Positions 9,307 to 19,288 of a DNA stretch of 64,000 bases are shown here, piece after piece. A program made the position numbers and the translations under genes. A model generated the notes under the pieces. That model was not told the DNA's origin, made no database searches, and saw only the letters and a program-made list of their open reading frames with translations. The stretch covers positions 1-64,000 of the forward strand of contig QKBC01000014.1 in the NCBI GenBank assembly GCA_003246205.1, read 5' to 3'. Numbering within the stretch: the first letter of the stretch is position 1; every line of letters begins with the position of its first letter. The DNA is from Flavobacterium haoranii (GTDB lineage Bacteria > Bacteroidota > Bacteroidia > Flavobacteriales > Flavobacteriaceae).

Positions 9307-9351
9307 AAGGCTAAAAAATAGATTATATGATATTTTTTAGCCTTATTTTTT
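9307..9351 (+). terminator. Terminator between the two acyl-CoA synthetase genes
   Basis: A perfect 14 bp stem (AAGGCTAAAAAATA at 9307-9320, its complement at 9331-9344) with a 10-base loop, followed by ATTTTTTAG. The acs gene therefore probably has its own promoter in 9352-9502. Confidence 0.85.
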
Positions 9352-9502
9352 AGTATCCTTTTTTTTTATCTAAATAACTATATCATTTTAGCAAAATAAA
9401 ATATTTTAAAAGAAATAATTAGTTATATTTACAATGAATTTAAGATTCTGAGAAAAATAAAGTAGAAATAAATCGAGATATTAAATAAAAACAAACAAAA
9501 AA

Positions 9503-11410
9503 ATGAGTTACTATAAAATTACAGATTTAGAAAATTACTTTAAAATGTATAAAAAATCTGTACGTGAACCTAGAAAATTCTGGGATCGCATTGCAGATGA
9601 AAACTTTACATGGTATCAAAAATGGGATAAAGTTTTTGAATTTGATATGCAGGAAGCCCAATTTAAATGGTTCACAGGTGCTAAAGTAAACATTACTAAA
9701 AACTGTATTGATCGTCATTTAAATAAAAGAGGAAATAAAACAGCTATTATTTTTGAACCTAATAACCCTGATGAAGAAGCACAACATATAACCTATAATG
9801 ATTTATATGTAAATGTTTCTAAATGGGCTAATGTTTTACAAGAGCAAGGCGTTAAAAAAGGAGATAGAGTTTGTATTTATTTACCAATGATCCCTGAGTT
9901 AGCCTATGCTGTATTAGCCTGTGCTCGTATCGGAGCAATCCATTCTGTAGTTTTTGCCGGTTTTTCTGCTTCAGCACTTTCAGCACGTATTAATGATTGT
10001 GAAGCTAAAATGGTTATTACATCTGACGGAGGATATAGAGGAAACAAAACGATCAATTTAAAAGGGATTGTTGACGAAGCTTTAGAGAAAACACCTTGTA
10101 TAGAAACTGTTTTAGTGGTTAAACGAACTAATGAAAGCGTTGCCATGAAAGATGGAAGAGATGTTTGGGTGCAACCGCTTTTAGATGATGCTTTGGCTAA
10201 TCATGTAGCAGCTATCATGGATTCTGAAGATCCTTTATTTATTCTATATACATCCGGTTCAACAGGTAAACCAAAAGGAATGTTGCATACAACAGGTGGT
10301 TACATGGTTTATAGTGCTTACACCTTCAAAAATGTATTCAATTATGAAGAAGAAGATGTGTATTGGTGTACAGCAGATATCGGTTGGATAACAGGACACT
10401 CTTATATTTTATACGGACCGCTTTTAAACGGAGCTACAACTATTATTTTTGAAGGTGTACCTTCTTATCCTGATTTCAGCCGTTTTTGGCAAGTAATTGA
10501 AAAACATAAAGTAAATCAATTCTATACAGCACCAACAGCAATTCGTTCATTAGCAAAAGAAAGTATCGACTATGTTCAAAAATATTCTTTAACTTCTTTA
10601 AAAGTTATCGGTTCAGTTGGTGAGCCAATCAATGAAGAAGCTTGGCACTGGTATAATGACCACGTAGGTAGCAAACGTTGTCCGCTTGTAGATACTTGGT
10701 GGCAAACCGAAACAGGCGGAATTATGATTTCTCCGATTCCGTTTGTTACACCTACAAAACCTACTTATGCTTCATTACCACTTCCAGGGATTCAACCAGT
10801 ATTGATGGATGAATTACGTAACGAAATTGAAGGCAATCAAGTTACCGGAAGTTTATGTATTAAATTCCCTTGGCCGTCAATGGCTAGAACTATCTGGGGT
10901 GATCATCAACGTTATAAGGAAACATACTTTTCCGCTTATCCAGGTAAATATTTTACAGGAGATGGTGCCTTACGTGATGAAGTAGGATATTATAGAATTA
11001 CAGGTAGGGTAGATGACGTAATTATTGTTTCCGGACATAACTTAGGTACAGCACCGATTGAAGATGCTATTAATGAGCATCCGGCAGTAGCAGAAAGTGC
11101 AATTGTTGGTTTCCCACATGATATCAAAGGAAATGCCTTGTATGGTTATGTTATTTTGAAAGAAACAGGTGAAAGCCGTAATCAGGATAACTTGAGAAAA
11201 GAGGTTAACCAATTGATTTCCGAACAAGTTGGACCAATTGCAAAACTAGATAAAATTCAATTTGTAAGCGGATTGCCAAAAACACGTTCAGGAAAAATTA
11301 TGAGACGTATTTTACGTAAGATTGCAGAAGGAGATTTCAGTAACTTTGGTGATACTTCAACGTTATTGAATCCTGAAATTGTAAATGAAATTAAAGACGG
11401 AAAATTATAA
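9503..11410 (+). CDS. acs: Acetyl-CoA synthetase (AMP-forming)
   Basis: 635 residues, close to the usual Acs length. It carries the AMP-binding loop YTSGSTGKPKGMLHTTGGY, the DTWWQTETGG motif, the hinge region GRVDDVIIVSGHNLGT and the C-terminal PKTRSGKIMRR with the acetylation-target Lys. It makes acetyl-CoA from acetate, ATP and CoA via acetyl-AMP, the main enzyme of acetate scavenging. It is flanked by terminators on both sides, so it appears monocistronic. The local sensor kinase-receiver pair is a likely input to its control, as known for CrbS systems, but no operator was identified. Confidence 0.95.
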   Translation: MSYYKITDLENYFKMYKKSVREPRKFWDRIADENFTWYQKWDKVFEFDMQEAQFKWFTGAKVNITKNCIDRHLNKRGNKTAIIFEPNNPDEEAQHITYNDLYVNVSKWANVLQEQGVKKGDRVCIYLPMIPELAYAVLACARIGAIHSVVFAGFSASALSARINDCEAKMVITSDGGYRGNKTINLKGIVDEALEKTPCIETVLVVKRTNESVAMKDGRDVWVQPLLDDALANHVAAIMDSEDPLFILYTSGSTGKPKGMLHTTGGYMVYSAYTFKNVFNYEEEDVYWCTADIGWITGHSYILYGPLLNGATTIIFEGVPSYPDFSRFWQVIEKHKVNQFYTAPTAIRSLAKESIDYVQKYSLTSLKVIGSVGEPINEEAWHWYNDHVGSKRCPLVDTWWQTETGGIMISPIPFVTPTKPTYASLPLPGIQPVLMDELRNEIEGNQVTGSLCIKFPWPSMARTIWGDHQRYKETYFSAYPGKYFTGDGALRDEVGYYRITGRVDDVIIVSGHNLGTAPIEDAINEHPAVAESAIVGFPHDIKGNALYGYVILKETGESRNQDNLRKEVNQLISEQVGPIAKLDKIQFVSGLPKTRSGKIMRRILRKIAEGDFSNFGDTSTLLNPEIVNEIKDGKL

Positions 11411-11442
11411 TTATTAATTCCCTATACTTAAATAATTTTTAG

Positions 11443-11474
11443 AAAAAAGCTCCGGTTTATCCGGAGCTTTTTTG
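11443..11474 (+). terminator. Rho-independent terminator after acs
   Basis: A 13 bp stem (AAAAAAGCTCCGG at 11443-11455, CCGGAGCTTTTTT at 11461-11473) with a 5-base loop and a T run: a strong canonical terminator 32 bases after the acs stop. Confidence 0.93.
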
Positions 11475-11557
11475 TTAATGCTACGTTAAAAAAGCTTTTA
11501 TACACCTTTTAGTTTATCTATAATCCTTTATTTTTGAATACTACCTAACTAATCCTT

Positions 11558-14035
11558 ATGAAAAAAATAGTTATCTTATTATTGAGCTTTACGGTATTAT
11601 GTTCTTTACCTATTGAAGCCCAATCTAAAAAAAAGAAAAAAGAACTCGAAGAAGCTGCCAAGGCTAAAGCTTTAAAGGAAAAAACAGAAAAAGAAAAGGA
11701 ACAAAAAATTAAGCCTTATGAAAAAGTAATTACTAAAGATGCTGTTTCAGATCAAGGTTTATTTACTACCCATAAAATTAAAGACAATTACTATTTTGAA
11801 ATTCCTGTAGAACTTTTAGATAAAGAAATGCTCTTAGTGAGTAGAATTGCCAAGCTGCCTTCAGGATTAGGCGGAGGATATGTCAATGCAGGTTCTTCTG
11901 CTAACGAACAATTAATCGTTTGGCAACGTGTCCAAGATAAAATTTTAATAAAAGTAAAATCATATAACTCTGTGGCTAATGATAGTTTACCAATTAGTAT
12001 TTCTGTAAAGTCAAACAATTACGAACCGATACTGTACGCTTTTGATATTAAAGCTTTTTCAAAAGATTCTTCAGCAGTGGTTGTTGATGCTACTAAGTTT
12101 TATAGCTCAGATATCAAAGCATTAAGCGGTTTAGATAGTAAAATGAGAGAAATGTATAAAGTAAAAGCATTAGATGCTTCCAGAAGTTTTATTACTTCTG
12201 TAAAATCATTTCCTCAGAATATTGAAGTAGTACAAGATTTTACATATTCGGCATCCAAACCAAGTATGTTGCCCGATACGGAAACTATCAGTATACAAAT
12301 GAATCAATCGATGATTCTGCTTCCTGAAGAACCTATGAAAACCCGTTTATATGATAGGCGCGTAGGGTGGTTTACCGTAAACCATTACGATTATGGAAGT
12401 GAAGCCCTAAAATCAGATAGAAAAGTATTTCTCAGAAGATGGCGATTAGAGCCTAAAGATGTAGAAGCTTATAAAAGAGGAGAATTGGTTGAACCTGTAA
12501 AACCGATTGTTTACTATTTAGATCCTGCCACTCCTGAAAAATTAAAAAAATACATCAAAGCAGGAGTAGAAGAGTGGCAAAAACCTTTTGAAGCCGCAGG
12601 ATTTAAAAATGCTATTATTTGTAAAGATGCCCCGACCAAAGAAGAAGATCCTGATTTCAGCCCGGAAGATATTCGATATTCCGTTATCCGTTATGTCGCC
12701 AGTACTACACGAAATGCTATGGGGCCAAGCGTATCTGATCCCAGAACAGGAGAAATCATAGAAAGTGATATTATTTGGTACCACAATCATTTACGTTCTT
12801 ATCGAAACCGTTATTTATTAGAAACCGGTGCAGCTAATCCTAAGGCCAGAACTTTAGATACAGATGATGAAGCAATGGGAGAAATGATGCAGATGGTAAT
12901 AGCCCATGAAGTAGGACATGCTTTAGGATTTCCTCATAATATGGGAGCCAGTTGTGCTTATGATGTAGAAAATTATAGAAAAGCTCCGTTTACTAAAGAA
13001 TTCGGAATTTCGGCCAGTATAATGGATTATGCCCGTTACAATTACATTGCACAACCGGGTGATGAAGGAGTTCGTTTTATACGTCAAATGGGACCTTATG
13101 ATTTTTATGCCGTAAACTGGGGCTATCGTTATCTTCCGGATTGTGAAACTGCCGATTGCGAAAAAGCAACCTTAGATAAATGGATTAAGGATAAAGAAAA
13201 TGACCCTATTTATCGATTTGGAAATCAGGGAAGCAATTTTGATCCGCGTTCACAAACAGAAGATATAGGAAATAACTCTATGAAAGCCAGCTCTTATGGA
13301 ATTAACAATCTTAAATTTGTAGCTCAACATTTACCGGAATGGACAAGTGACAAGACTAATGATTATGAAGACTTAGAAGAACTTTACAATGAATTATTAT
13401 CTACTTGGAGCCGTTATATAGGTCATGTCGTGACTCATGTTGGAGGTATTTATGAAAATTATAAAAATCCGGATCAAGAAGGTGTTGTTTATACAGTAGT
13501 TCCTAAACAAGACCAAAAAGAAGCTATGAATTGGATACAGCAAAATGCTTTTCAAACACCGACTTGGTTGGTAGATAAAACTATTCTTCAAAATATTGAT
13601 TATAAGGGCTATATTGATAAGGTAAGTAAAACACAAGCCCGTCATTTGGTAAATTTATTAAGTGCTGAAAGGCTGGGACGAATATTTGATTCGGCATTGG
13701 TCAACCAGCAGTCATATACTGCTATTGAATTTTTGGACGATTTGAGAAAAGGAATTTGGAAAGAAGCATATACCGGAGAAAACAGTAGTACTTTTAGAAG
13801 AAGTCTGCAACGTGCTTATATTGACAGAATGGATTATCTGCTGAATGATGATTTTAAAAACTTCAAGGATTATAGCATTTCATATTCTGATTTAAAAGCT
13901 TTGATTAGAGGGGAATTAGTTCAATTAAAAAACAGATTGAATATTGCAAAGAACGGAACAGTAAATACTACTATGAAGTACCATTATTTGGATTGTATCG
14001 ATAGAATAGAAAAGGCTTTAAACCCTAATAAATAA
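11558..14035 (+). CDS. Zinc-dependent metalloprotease (DUF5117/DUF5118 type), secreted
   Basis: 825 residues with a signal peptide (residues 1-21, ending PIEAQS). A very lysine/glutamate-rich stretch follows (about 25-50). The extended zinc motif HEVGHALGFPH is at residues 450-460 (ligands H450, H454, H460; catalytic E451), as in metzincin-like enzymes. A downstream SIMDYARYNYIAQ segment supplies the Met-turn-like element. Length and layout match the large DUF5117/DUF5118-containing metalloproteases common in Bacteroidota. A TATTTTTG octamer at 11529-11536 is a possible -7 element. Probably exported to the periplasm or cell surface; no C-terminal T9SS sorting domain is evident. Substrate unknown. 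Confidence 0.88.
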   Translation: MKKIVILLLSFTVLCSLPIEAQSKKKKKELEEAAKAKALKEKTEKEKEQKIKPYEKVITKDAVSDQGLFTTHKIKDNYYFEIPVELLDKEMLLVSRIAKLPSGLGGGYVNAGSSANEQLIVWQRVQDKILIKVKSYNSVANDSLPISISVKSNNYEPILYAFDIKAFSKDSSAVVVDATKFYSSDIKALSGLDSKMREMYKVKALDASRSFITSVKSFPQNIEVVQDFTYSASKPSMLPDTETISIQMNQSMILLPEEPMKTRLYDRRVGWFTVNHYDYGSEALKSDRKVFLRRWRLEPKDVEAYKRGELVEPVKPIVYYLDPATPEKLKKYIKAGVEEWQKPFEAAGFKNAIICKDAPTKEEDPDFSPEDIRYSVIRYVASTTRNAMGPSVSDPRTGEIIESDIIWYHNHLRSYRNRYLLETGAANPKARTLDTDDEAMGEMMQMVIAHEVGHALGFPHNMGASCAYDVENYRKAPFTKEFGISASIMDYARYNYIAQPGDEGVRFIRQMGPYDFYAVNWGYRYLPDCETADCEKATLDKWIKDKENDPIYRFGNQGSNFDPRSQTEDIGNNSMKASSYGINNLKFVAQHLPEWTSDKTNDYEDLEELYNELLSTWSRYIGHVVTHVGGIYENYKNPDQEGVVYTVVPKQDQKEAMNWIQQNAFQTPTWLVDKTILQNIDYKGYIDKVSKTQARHLVNLLSAERLGRIFDSALVNQQSYTAIEFLDDLRKGIWKEAYTGENSSTFRRSLQRAYIDRMDYLLNDDFKNFKDYSISYSDLKALIRGELVQLKNRLNIAKNGTVNTTMKYHYLDCIDRIEKALNPNK

Positions 14036-14036
14036 C

Positions 14037-14065
14037 AAAAAAGGAAGCAAAAAGCTTCCTTTTTT
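14037..14065. terminator. Bidirectional terminator between metalloprotease and cbpM
   Basis: A 12 bp stem (AAAAAAGGAAGC / GCTTCCTTTTTT) with a 5-base A loop and A/T runs on both sides. It serves convergent transcripts from the metalloprotease and from cbpA-cbpM. Confidence 0.88.
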
Positions 14066-14354
14066 ATTCGTATAAATCTAACCGGTTCCTTAAGTAACGG
14101 ATTTCTTGGTTGAGAATGTCAATTTTATCTAATAATCCTAAAACGGCTTCAATACCTTCATTATTGATATTTAAGTCATTTTGTAGCCGCATAATTTTTT
14201 CAATTCTTTCCAGTTGATTGATATCAATATATTTGTTCTTATTCTGTATTGTAGTTTCTATCAAGCCAAATTCTTCTAAATCATTGATAAGATTAATTTC
14301 AATTTGATATTCTTCACAAAATACTTCTACGATGATTAATTCTTGTGTATCCAT
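14064..14354 (-). CDS. cbpM: Chaperone modulator CbpM-like protein
   Basis: 96 residues, with the MerR-like N-terminal part and C-terminal coiled helix (NQEIRYLRNRLDLYE) typical of CbpM-family modulators. In E. coli, CbpM binds the J domain of CbpA and controls its co-chaperone activity. It is the second gene after the CbpA-like gene (6-base gap), the usual arrangement. The stop codon sits in the bidirectional terminator. Confidence 0.8.
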   Translation of the reverse strand: MDTQELIIVEVFCEEYQIEINLINDLEEFGLIETTIQNKNKYIDINQLERIEKIMRLQNDLNINNEGIEAVLGLLDKIDILNQEIRYLRNRLDLYE

Positions 14355-14360
14355 GATTCT

Positions 14361-15263
14361 TTATTTTTTTGCTAATTGGGCCAATTCTTTAAAAAGCTCT
14401 TTTTCCTTTTCTGAAAGATGGGTTGGCATTTTTATGGTATAAGTTACATATAAATCGCCAAATTCACCTTCTTTTTTATAAACCGGAAATCCTTTTCCTT
14501 TTAAGCGAACTTTTGTTCCGTTTTGAGTTCCGGCAACTACTTTCAGTTTTAATTGTGTATCATTAAAATCATTAATAGTTGTTTCTCCGCCTAAAACAGC
14601 AGTATACAAATCCAAATCGCTGTTTACATATAAATCGTTACCAACTCTTTTGAACGGAGTAGAATTGACTAGGGAAAACGTAATGTACAAGTCTCCTTTA
14701 GGGCCATTATTAATACCTTCACCTCCGTAGCCGCTTATTTTTATGGTTTGACCATCTTCAATACCGGCAGGAATTGTAATTCTAATGTTCTTTCCGTTTA
14801 CAGAGAGTTCTCTTTTATGTGTTTTAGCAGCTTCTCTAATATCAATTTGAAGTGATGCATTAAGATCTTGACCTTTATATTTTACATGGCTTCTTTTACT
14901 GCCACCGGCAGCTCCTCTTCCGAACATAGAAGAGAAGAAATCTGAAAAATCGTCGCCTTCAAAACTATAACTACTGCCTTGCCCTCCGGTATTAGCATAT
15001 TGTCTTTGTTGTTGTTGGTATTTTTCAAATTCTTCGCCGTGTTCCCAATCCTTGCCGTATTTGTCGTATTTTTTTCTTTTTTCAGGATCACTCAACACGG
15101 CATTAGCTTCATTGAGCTGTTGAAACCTAAGATTAGCTTCCTTATCATTAGGATTTAAGTCGGGATGTAATTTTCGGGCTAATTTTCGATAGGCTTTTTT
15201 TATTTCTTCTTCTGTAGCATTTTTATCAACACCAAGAACTTTATAATAATCTATAAATTCCAT
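14361..15263 (-). CDS. cbpA: CbpA/DnaJ-class co-chaperone
   Basis: 300 residues. J domain at residues 1-70 with the invariant HPD at 33-35; a Gly/Phe-containing linker (about 85-125, GRGAAGG); and a DnaJ C-terminal substrate-binding region with no cysteine-rich zinc-finger repeats. It is therefore a class II J protein of the CbpA type rather than DnaJ itself. It stimulates Hsp70 (DnaK) ATPase and delivers substrates in the cytoplasm. Upstream on the minus strand, a TTG is separated by 20 bases from TAACTTTA, one base off the Bacteroidota -7 consensus. It is followed by cbpM in the same operon. Confidence 0.9.
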   Translation of the reverse strand: MEFIDYYKVLGVDKNATEEEIKKAYRKLARKLHPDLNPNDKEANLRFQQLNEANAVLSDPEKRKKYDKYGKDWEHGEEFEKYQQQQRQYANTGGQGSSYSFEGDDFSDFFSSMFGRGAAGGSKRSHVKYKGQDLNASLQIDIREAAKTHKRELSVNGKNIRITIPAGIEDGQTIKISGYGGEGINNGPKGDLYITFSLVNSTPFKRVGNDLYVNSDLDLYTAVLGGETTINDFNDTQLKLKVVAGTQNGTKVRLKGKGFPVYKKEGEFGDLYVTYTIKMPTHLSEKEKELFKELAQLAKK

Positions 15264-15381
15264 AGAATCAGCTTATTTTAAAACTTAATTTAAGTAAATA
15301 AATACGTTATAAAGTTAATAAAATTCAGATTACAATCCAATGTTTTTATTCGTTACAAATGTTACAAAAAGGATAAAAACA

Positions 15382-15741
15382 TTAATTGGCTTTTGCAGTA
15401 TTTTTAAAATAATAATTGGCCAAAAACAAATAGGGAAGAGTTGACAGTATAACTTTGTACTGTAAGGAAATAATTCCTATGAACAGAAAGAAAATAACCA
15501 GTAATGTAAGGATAATAACGGCTGCTTTCTCTACTTTGGGGTGAATATTAGCAAACAAACTGATTAACAGTATTAAAAGCGATAGAAAACTGCCGAATAC
15601 TAAAGGATGGAAAAAATTAGCAATTGATAATTTTTCAAAGAAAATAGTATAAGCCACTTGAAACAAGAAAGCAGAATGACCGTGTCCCCATTCCAGATAA
15701 CAAAGAAAAAATGAAAGGAATAAAAGCAGTTTCAGTTTCAT
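15382..15741 (-). CDS. Small multi-pass membrane protein of unknown function
   Basis: 119 residues with about four hydrophobic helices and the short polar sequence LEWGHGHSAFLFQ near residue 16. I recognise no family. It follows the exonuclease gene after only 3 bases and is the last gene of the DUF294-exonuclease transcript. Function cannot be assigned; co-transcription is the only clue. Confidence 0.65.
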   Translation of the reverse strand: MKLKLLLFLSFFLCYLEWGHGHSAFLFQVAYTIFFEKLSIANFFHPLVFGSFLSLLILLISLFANIHPKVEKAAVIILTLLVIFFLFIGIISLQYKVILSTLPYLFLANYYFKNTAKAN

Positions 15742-15744
15742 AAA

Positions 15745-16350
15745 TCAGATATCTAATTTTTTCTTCAACTTTAAAAAAATCAAAGCCGTAATAAAAGCAT
15801 CTCCAGATGCAGTATGCCTATCAGATTTTTTAACTTTAAAAACTTCACACAGTTCATCTAACGAAGTATGTTGATCTTCAGGGTAATATTTCAACTTTTG
15901 ATACATAATATCCGTATCCATATATTGATTTTTCAATCGGCCTAAATCCAGTCGGTTTAAGGCTTGATTTATCATTTCAATATCAAAATTAGCATGATGC
16001 GCCACTAAAGTCGCATTTTTTATGTAATCTAAAAACTGGATAGCAGCTTCTGCTTCTACAACTTTTTCTTCTTGTCCTTCTTTTAGAATTCCGTGGATAG
16101 GAACCGATTCGGCTTTAAAGATATCTTGTTGTACAAAAAGTGTCAAAGAATCCTGAACTTTAATTTGGCCATCTACGATAGCAACAGCACCAATAGAAAG
16201 AATACGGTCTTTTTTTATATCTAATCCGGTAGTTTCACAATCAAAAACAACATAGCGTTTTGTTTCATCATTTACATGGAAACTAGCAAGGTAATCTTCC
16301 CAAAATTTAGGGGCTTCTTTTTGTATTTTTTTCAACCAACTCCAACTCAT
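15745..16350 (-). CDS. DnaQ-family 3'-5' exonuclease
   Basis: 201 residues. An ExoI-type motif is at residues 35-44 (VVFDCETTGL, catalytic D37 and E39). AHHANFDIEM near residue 118 supplies Exo II, and HTASGDAFITALIF near 180 supplies Exo III with the catalytic His/Asp. It resembles the epsilon-like exonuclease paired with DUF294/CBS proteins rather than a replicative DnaQ. It starts 3 bases after the CBS/DUF294 gene. Acts on 3' ends of DNA or RNA; true substrate unknown. The pairing with a nucleotidyltransferase-like signalling protein suggests a nucleotide-related role. Confidence 0.85.
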   Translation of the reverse strand: MSWSWLKKIQKEAPKFWEDYLASFHVNDETKRYVVFDCETTGLDIKKDRILSIGAVAIVDGQIKVQDSLTLFVQQDIFKAESVPIHGILKEGQEEKVVEAEAAIQFLDYIKNATLVAHHANFDIEMINQALNRLDLGRLKNQYMDTDIMYQKLKYYPEDQHTSLDELCEVFKVKKSDRHTASGDAFITALIFLKLKKKLDI

Positions 16351-16353
16351 ATA

Positions 16354-18273
16354 TTACGTAAAATAAGTTAATTGAAAACGGTTTTTTATGATCTCCTGAA
16401 TTTCTGAAATAGGTTGGAAAGCATTTTTAAGTTTTACTTTATCTAACTTTGATAACTCTTTTAAATTCAAATACCTACCGTCGTTTTCATTTTTCAATCC
16501 TTCTTCGGTTCTGAATCGTAAAAGTACTAGAAAAGCTTCACCGCAAGCTTCATATACCGCAGCGTTCTGAGGTTCTTTTTCAGCTAATTTCATAAAGCGA
16601 AATGCGGTATTATCATTGTTCCTGATTCGACACTGAATAGCCAATAACCTTGCAGCATCTACTAAAGGAACCAATCCTCTGGCTTTAATATCAAAAGTAT
16701 CTTTGTGTTCGCCGTCACTTTCCACTAAAAATTGTCTAAAGAAACCGAGCGGAGCCGGATTTTTTAAAGCATCAGCTCCTAAATAAGCAAAAAACAGATC
16801 GTTATTTTCTGTTTCACCAAAAACAACATCTGAAATTTCATTGATTAACGATTCTTCGCCGTACACAAAGTCATAATCAAAAAAGATAGTACACATTAAA
16901 ATACCCCTTTCTCCCGGATTTTGAATCCATCCTTTAAACTGATTCTTCCAATCACTTACTGATTTGCACCATTGGGGATTACTAGCCATCATATCAGCCG
17001 GACAATAGGCATAACCTATTTTATTTAGGCCTTTAGTTACTTTTTGGGCTAACTTTAAAAAATAATTTTTGACTTCTTCGTAACGTTCATCTTCTACATC
17101 TTCAAAAACTAAAGCATTATCCTGATCGGTCAATAAAAGTTGCTCTTTTCTACCTTGGCTTCCAATATTGAACCAAGCAAACTTAGCCGGAGGAGGAGTG
17201 TCCATTTTTTCAATTGAAAGCGTTATAAGACGCTCTAAAATAGCATTGTTTATTTCTCCTGTTAAGGAACATATATGCTGAATCGGGATATCTTTATCAA
17301 TAGAATTTTGAATTAAATCAGCTAATTTTGCCCGTATTGCCTTTAAATCTGAAGTTTTTTCAGCTCTGCGCGATTGTCTTAGTAAAACTCCCGGATTATT
17401 TGCCTGTGCCACAACCACATCATGTTCCGAAATAATTCCTGTAATTTCTGTCAGGTTCGAACCATCTTTGGTAACACATAAATGTCCCACATTATGCTTT
17501 AGCATCATCATCTGAGCTTCGGCAATGGATAAATTTTCCGGAACGGTAATAACGGGAGACGACATAATTTGGTTTACAGCAACATCGATTGTAAATAAAC
17601 CTGTAGCAATTTTGGAGCGTAAATCTTTATCAGTTACAATGCCAACCGGTAAGCGATCTTCGTGAATAATAATACTTCCTATTTTTCGGCTCGACATTGT
17701 TTGAGCTACATATTTAACAATGTCGGTAGCTGAAGCTGTTATAGGGTTTTTAGTATATTGAATAGGTTGGTAATACTGTATCTCATTTTTTTGTTCATCA
17801 TAAATCACATTTTCGGAAATTAGTTTTCCTTTGTGATTTTTATCCATAGGATTTCGGGTATTGGAAGCAAAACTTTGTAAAAGAAAGTCTAATGCTCCTG
17901 AATTTTGCATGGCAATAGGCCTGAATACTTCAATAGGAATAGCATATACAATACTTTCTTCGCGTGCTTTAGCAGTCATTAAGTAATTGTCTTTAGCAAA
18001 AAAAGGACGCAATCCTAAAATATCACCTTCATCACATTTATCGATCAATACATCATCAGTATCTGAACTAACTGATAATCCTACAGCTCCCGAAGCTACG
18101 ACATAAAAGCTATCGTGTATGGCATCATTTACATGAAAAAGTACTTGATTTTTCTCCAAATATAATACCGAACAGCTTTCTGCCACTTTCAATAGATGGG
18201 TATAGCCGATTTCCGAAAAAGGATGAAATTGTTTTAAAAAATCAGCAATTCTTTCAGCAATTGGGTTTTTCAT
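16354..18273 (-). CDS. cNMP-binding/CBS/DUF294 nucleotidyltransferase-like protein
   Basis: 639 residues in four parts: a cyclic-nucleotide-binding fold (about 1-125); two CBS domains (about 175-300, with SSRKIGSIIIHEDRLPVGIVTDKDLR and MLKHNVGHLCVT); a GlnD-like nucleotidyltransferase region (about 365-470, GSQGRKEQLLLTDQDNALVFED); and a DUF294 C-terminal substrate-binding domain. It is a probable nucleotide-sensing cytoplasmic protein. Families of this protein and the adjacent exonuclease recur beside acetate symporter/acs/CrbS genes in proteobacteria, and here they lie about 5 kb from such genes. The enzymatic reaction, if any, is unknown. Confidence 0.88.
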   Translation of the reverse strand: MKNPIAERIADFLKQFHPFSEIGYTHLLKVAESCSVLYLEKNQVLFHVNDAIHDSFYVVASGAVGLSVSSDTDDVLIDKCDEGDILGLRPFFAKDNYLMTAKAREESIVYAIPIEVFRPIAMQNSGALDFLLQSFASNTRNPMDKNHKGKLISENVIYDEQKNEIQYYQPIQYTKNPITASATDIVKYVAQTMSSRKIGSIIIHEDRLPVGIVTDKDLRSKIATGLFTIDVAVNQIMSSPVITVPENLSIAEAQMMMLKHNVGHLCVTKDGSNLTEITGIISEHDVVVAQANNPGVLLRQSRRAEKTSDLKAIRAKLADLIQNSIDKDIPIQHICSLTGEINNAILERLITLSIEKMDTPPPAKFAWFNIGSQGRKEQLLLTDQDNALVFEDVEDERYEEVKNYFLKLAQKVTKGLNKIGYAYCPADMMASNPQWCKSVSDWKNQFKGWIQNPGERGILMCTIFFDYDFVYGEESLINEISDVVFGETENNDLFFAYLGADALKNPAPLGFFRQFLVESDGEHKDTFDIKARGLVPLVDAARLLAIQCRIRNNDNTAFRFMKLAEKEPQNAAVYEACGEAFLVLLRFRTEEGLKNENDGRYLNLKELSKLDKVKLKNAFQPISEIQEIIKNRFQLTYFT

Positions 18274-18312
18274 AAAAAATGATTTGTATAAAAATACTAT
18301 TTTTTATATAAT

Positions 18313-19182
18313 TTACAAATTATAAAACTGAGCCAAAGTAATTAAGGCAATAGCTAATAAGGTTGTTCCGATACCTAAATAATTTGCTTTACTGAATTTT
18401 TCTTTAAAGAAAATGATACCTATCAAGCTTCCCAGAACAATTACTCCGAAATTCATGGTGGCAAAAACAGTTGAAGGATTGGATGCTAAAGCTTTATGAG
18501 CTTTTAAATAAAATAGAATATTACTGAAATTAATAATTCCGATTCCTAAGCCAATCCAAGCATTTTTCCATTGAAAATGTTCTTTTTGGCGAACAACCTG
18601 AAACATTGAGATAAGTGTTGAAATAATTAAAGCTCCAGCAAATACTATAAATAGGGAAGTGGTGTATGGAATTTGCGTAAAAGTAGCCAATTGTTTAAAA
18701 AAGACATCAATAATCCCATAACCAAAGAAAACTAAAAGAGGAAAAATGCTATTTCGAGTAATAACTGAGTTTTTTGAACGGGTATAGAAAATTAGAAAAA
18801 TAGACAAGAATCCGACTACTAAACCAACCGTTTTTAAAGGAATGATTTTTTCTTTGAAAACAAAAACGGAAATCAAGATCGGAATGCATAATGATAAGCG
18901 CTGTGCAATATCTGTTTTGGCAATCCCGATAGTTTTAACAGAAGCTGTCATAAAAATAAACACCACCGGAAGGAGTAAAGCCAAAATCAAAAAGTTTTTC
19001 CAAGGTAAAGAAACAGACGAAATTTCAGTAAAATCAGGTTGGAAAACCCAAAAACAGAAAATTAAAGCACTTACATAATTCCAATTGATAATTTGCTGAA
19101 AAGAAACTGAATATTGCTTTAAGATTTTAAAAAGTATTCCAACAGTTACGCTGCAAATAATACTGAAAATAAGATATAACAT
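18313..19182 (-). CDS. DMT/EamA-type transporter
   Basis: 289 residues with ten hydrophobic helices in two similar halves, the layout of EamA (drug/metabolite transporter) permeases. The second half ends GVIVLGSLIGIIFFKEKFSKANYLGIGTTLLAIALI, a typical EamA end. Inner-membrane; substrate unknown. It is 39 bases upstream of the DUF294 gene in the same direction and could share its transcript. Confidence 0.8.
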   Translation of the reverse strand: MLYLIFSIICSVTVGILFKILKQYSVSFQQIINWNYVSALIFCFWVFQPDFTEISSVSLPWKNFLILALLLPVVFIFMTASVKTIGIAKTDIAQRLSLCIPILISVFVFKEKIIPLKTVGLVVGFLSIFLIFYTRSKNSVITRNSIFPLLVFFGYGIIDVFFKQLATFTQIPYTTSLFIVFAGALIISTLISMFQVVRQKEHFQWKNAWIGLGIGIINFSNILFYLKAHKALASNPSTVFATMNFGVIVLGSLIGIIFFKEKFSKANYLGIGTTLLAIALITLAQFYNL

Positions 19183-19230
19183 TCTTTTTAGTTTTGGGAG
19201 CGTAAAATAAATTAAAATTCACCGTATAAT

Positions 19231-19259
19231 AAAAAAAGCTGTATAAAATTTATACAGCT
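19231..19259 (-). terminator. Terminator after the SDR gene
   Basis: An 11 bp stem (AGCTGTATAAA at 19237-19247, complement at 19249-19259). Read on the minus strand, it is followed by seven U (19231-19237 are A on the plus strand). It closes the SDR transcript. Confidence 0.85.
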
Positions 19260-19288
19260 CTGTTTTTGTTATCGGGGCAAAAAAGATG

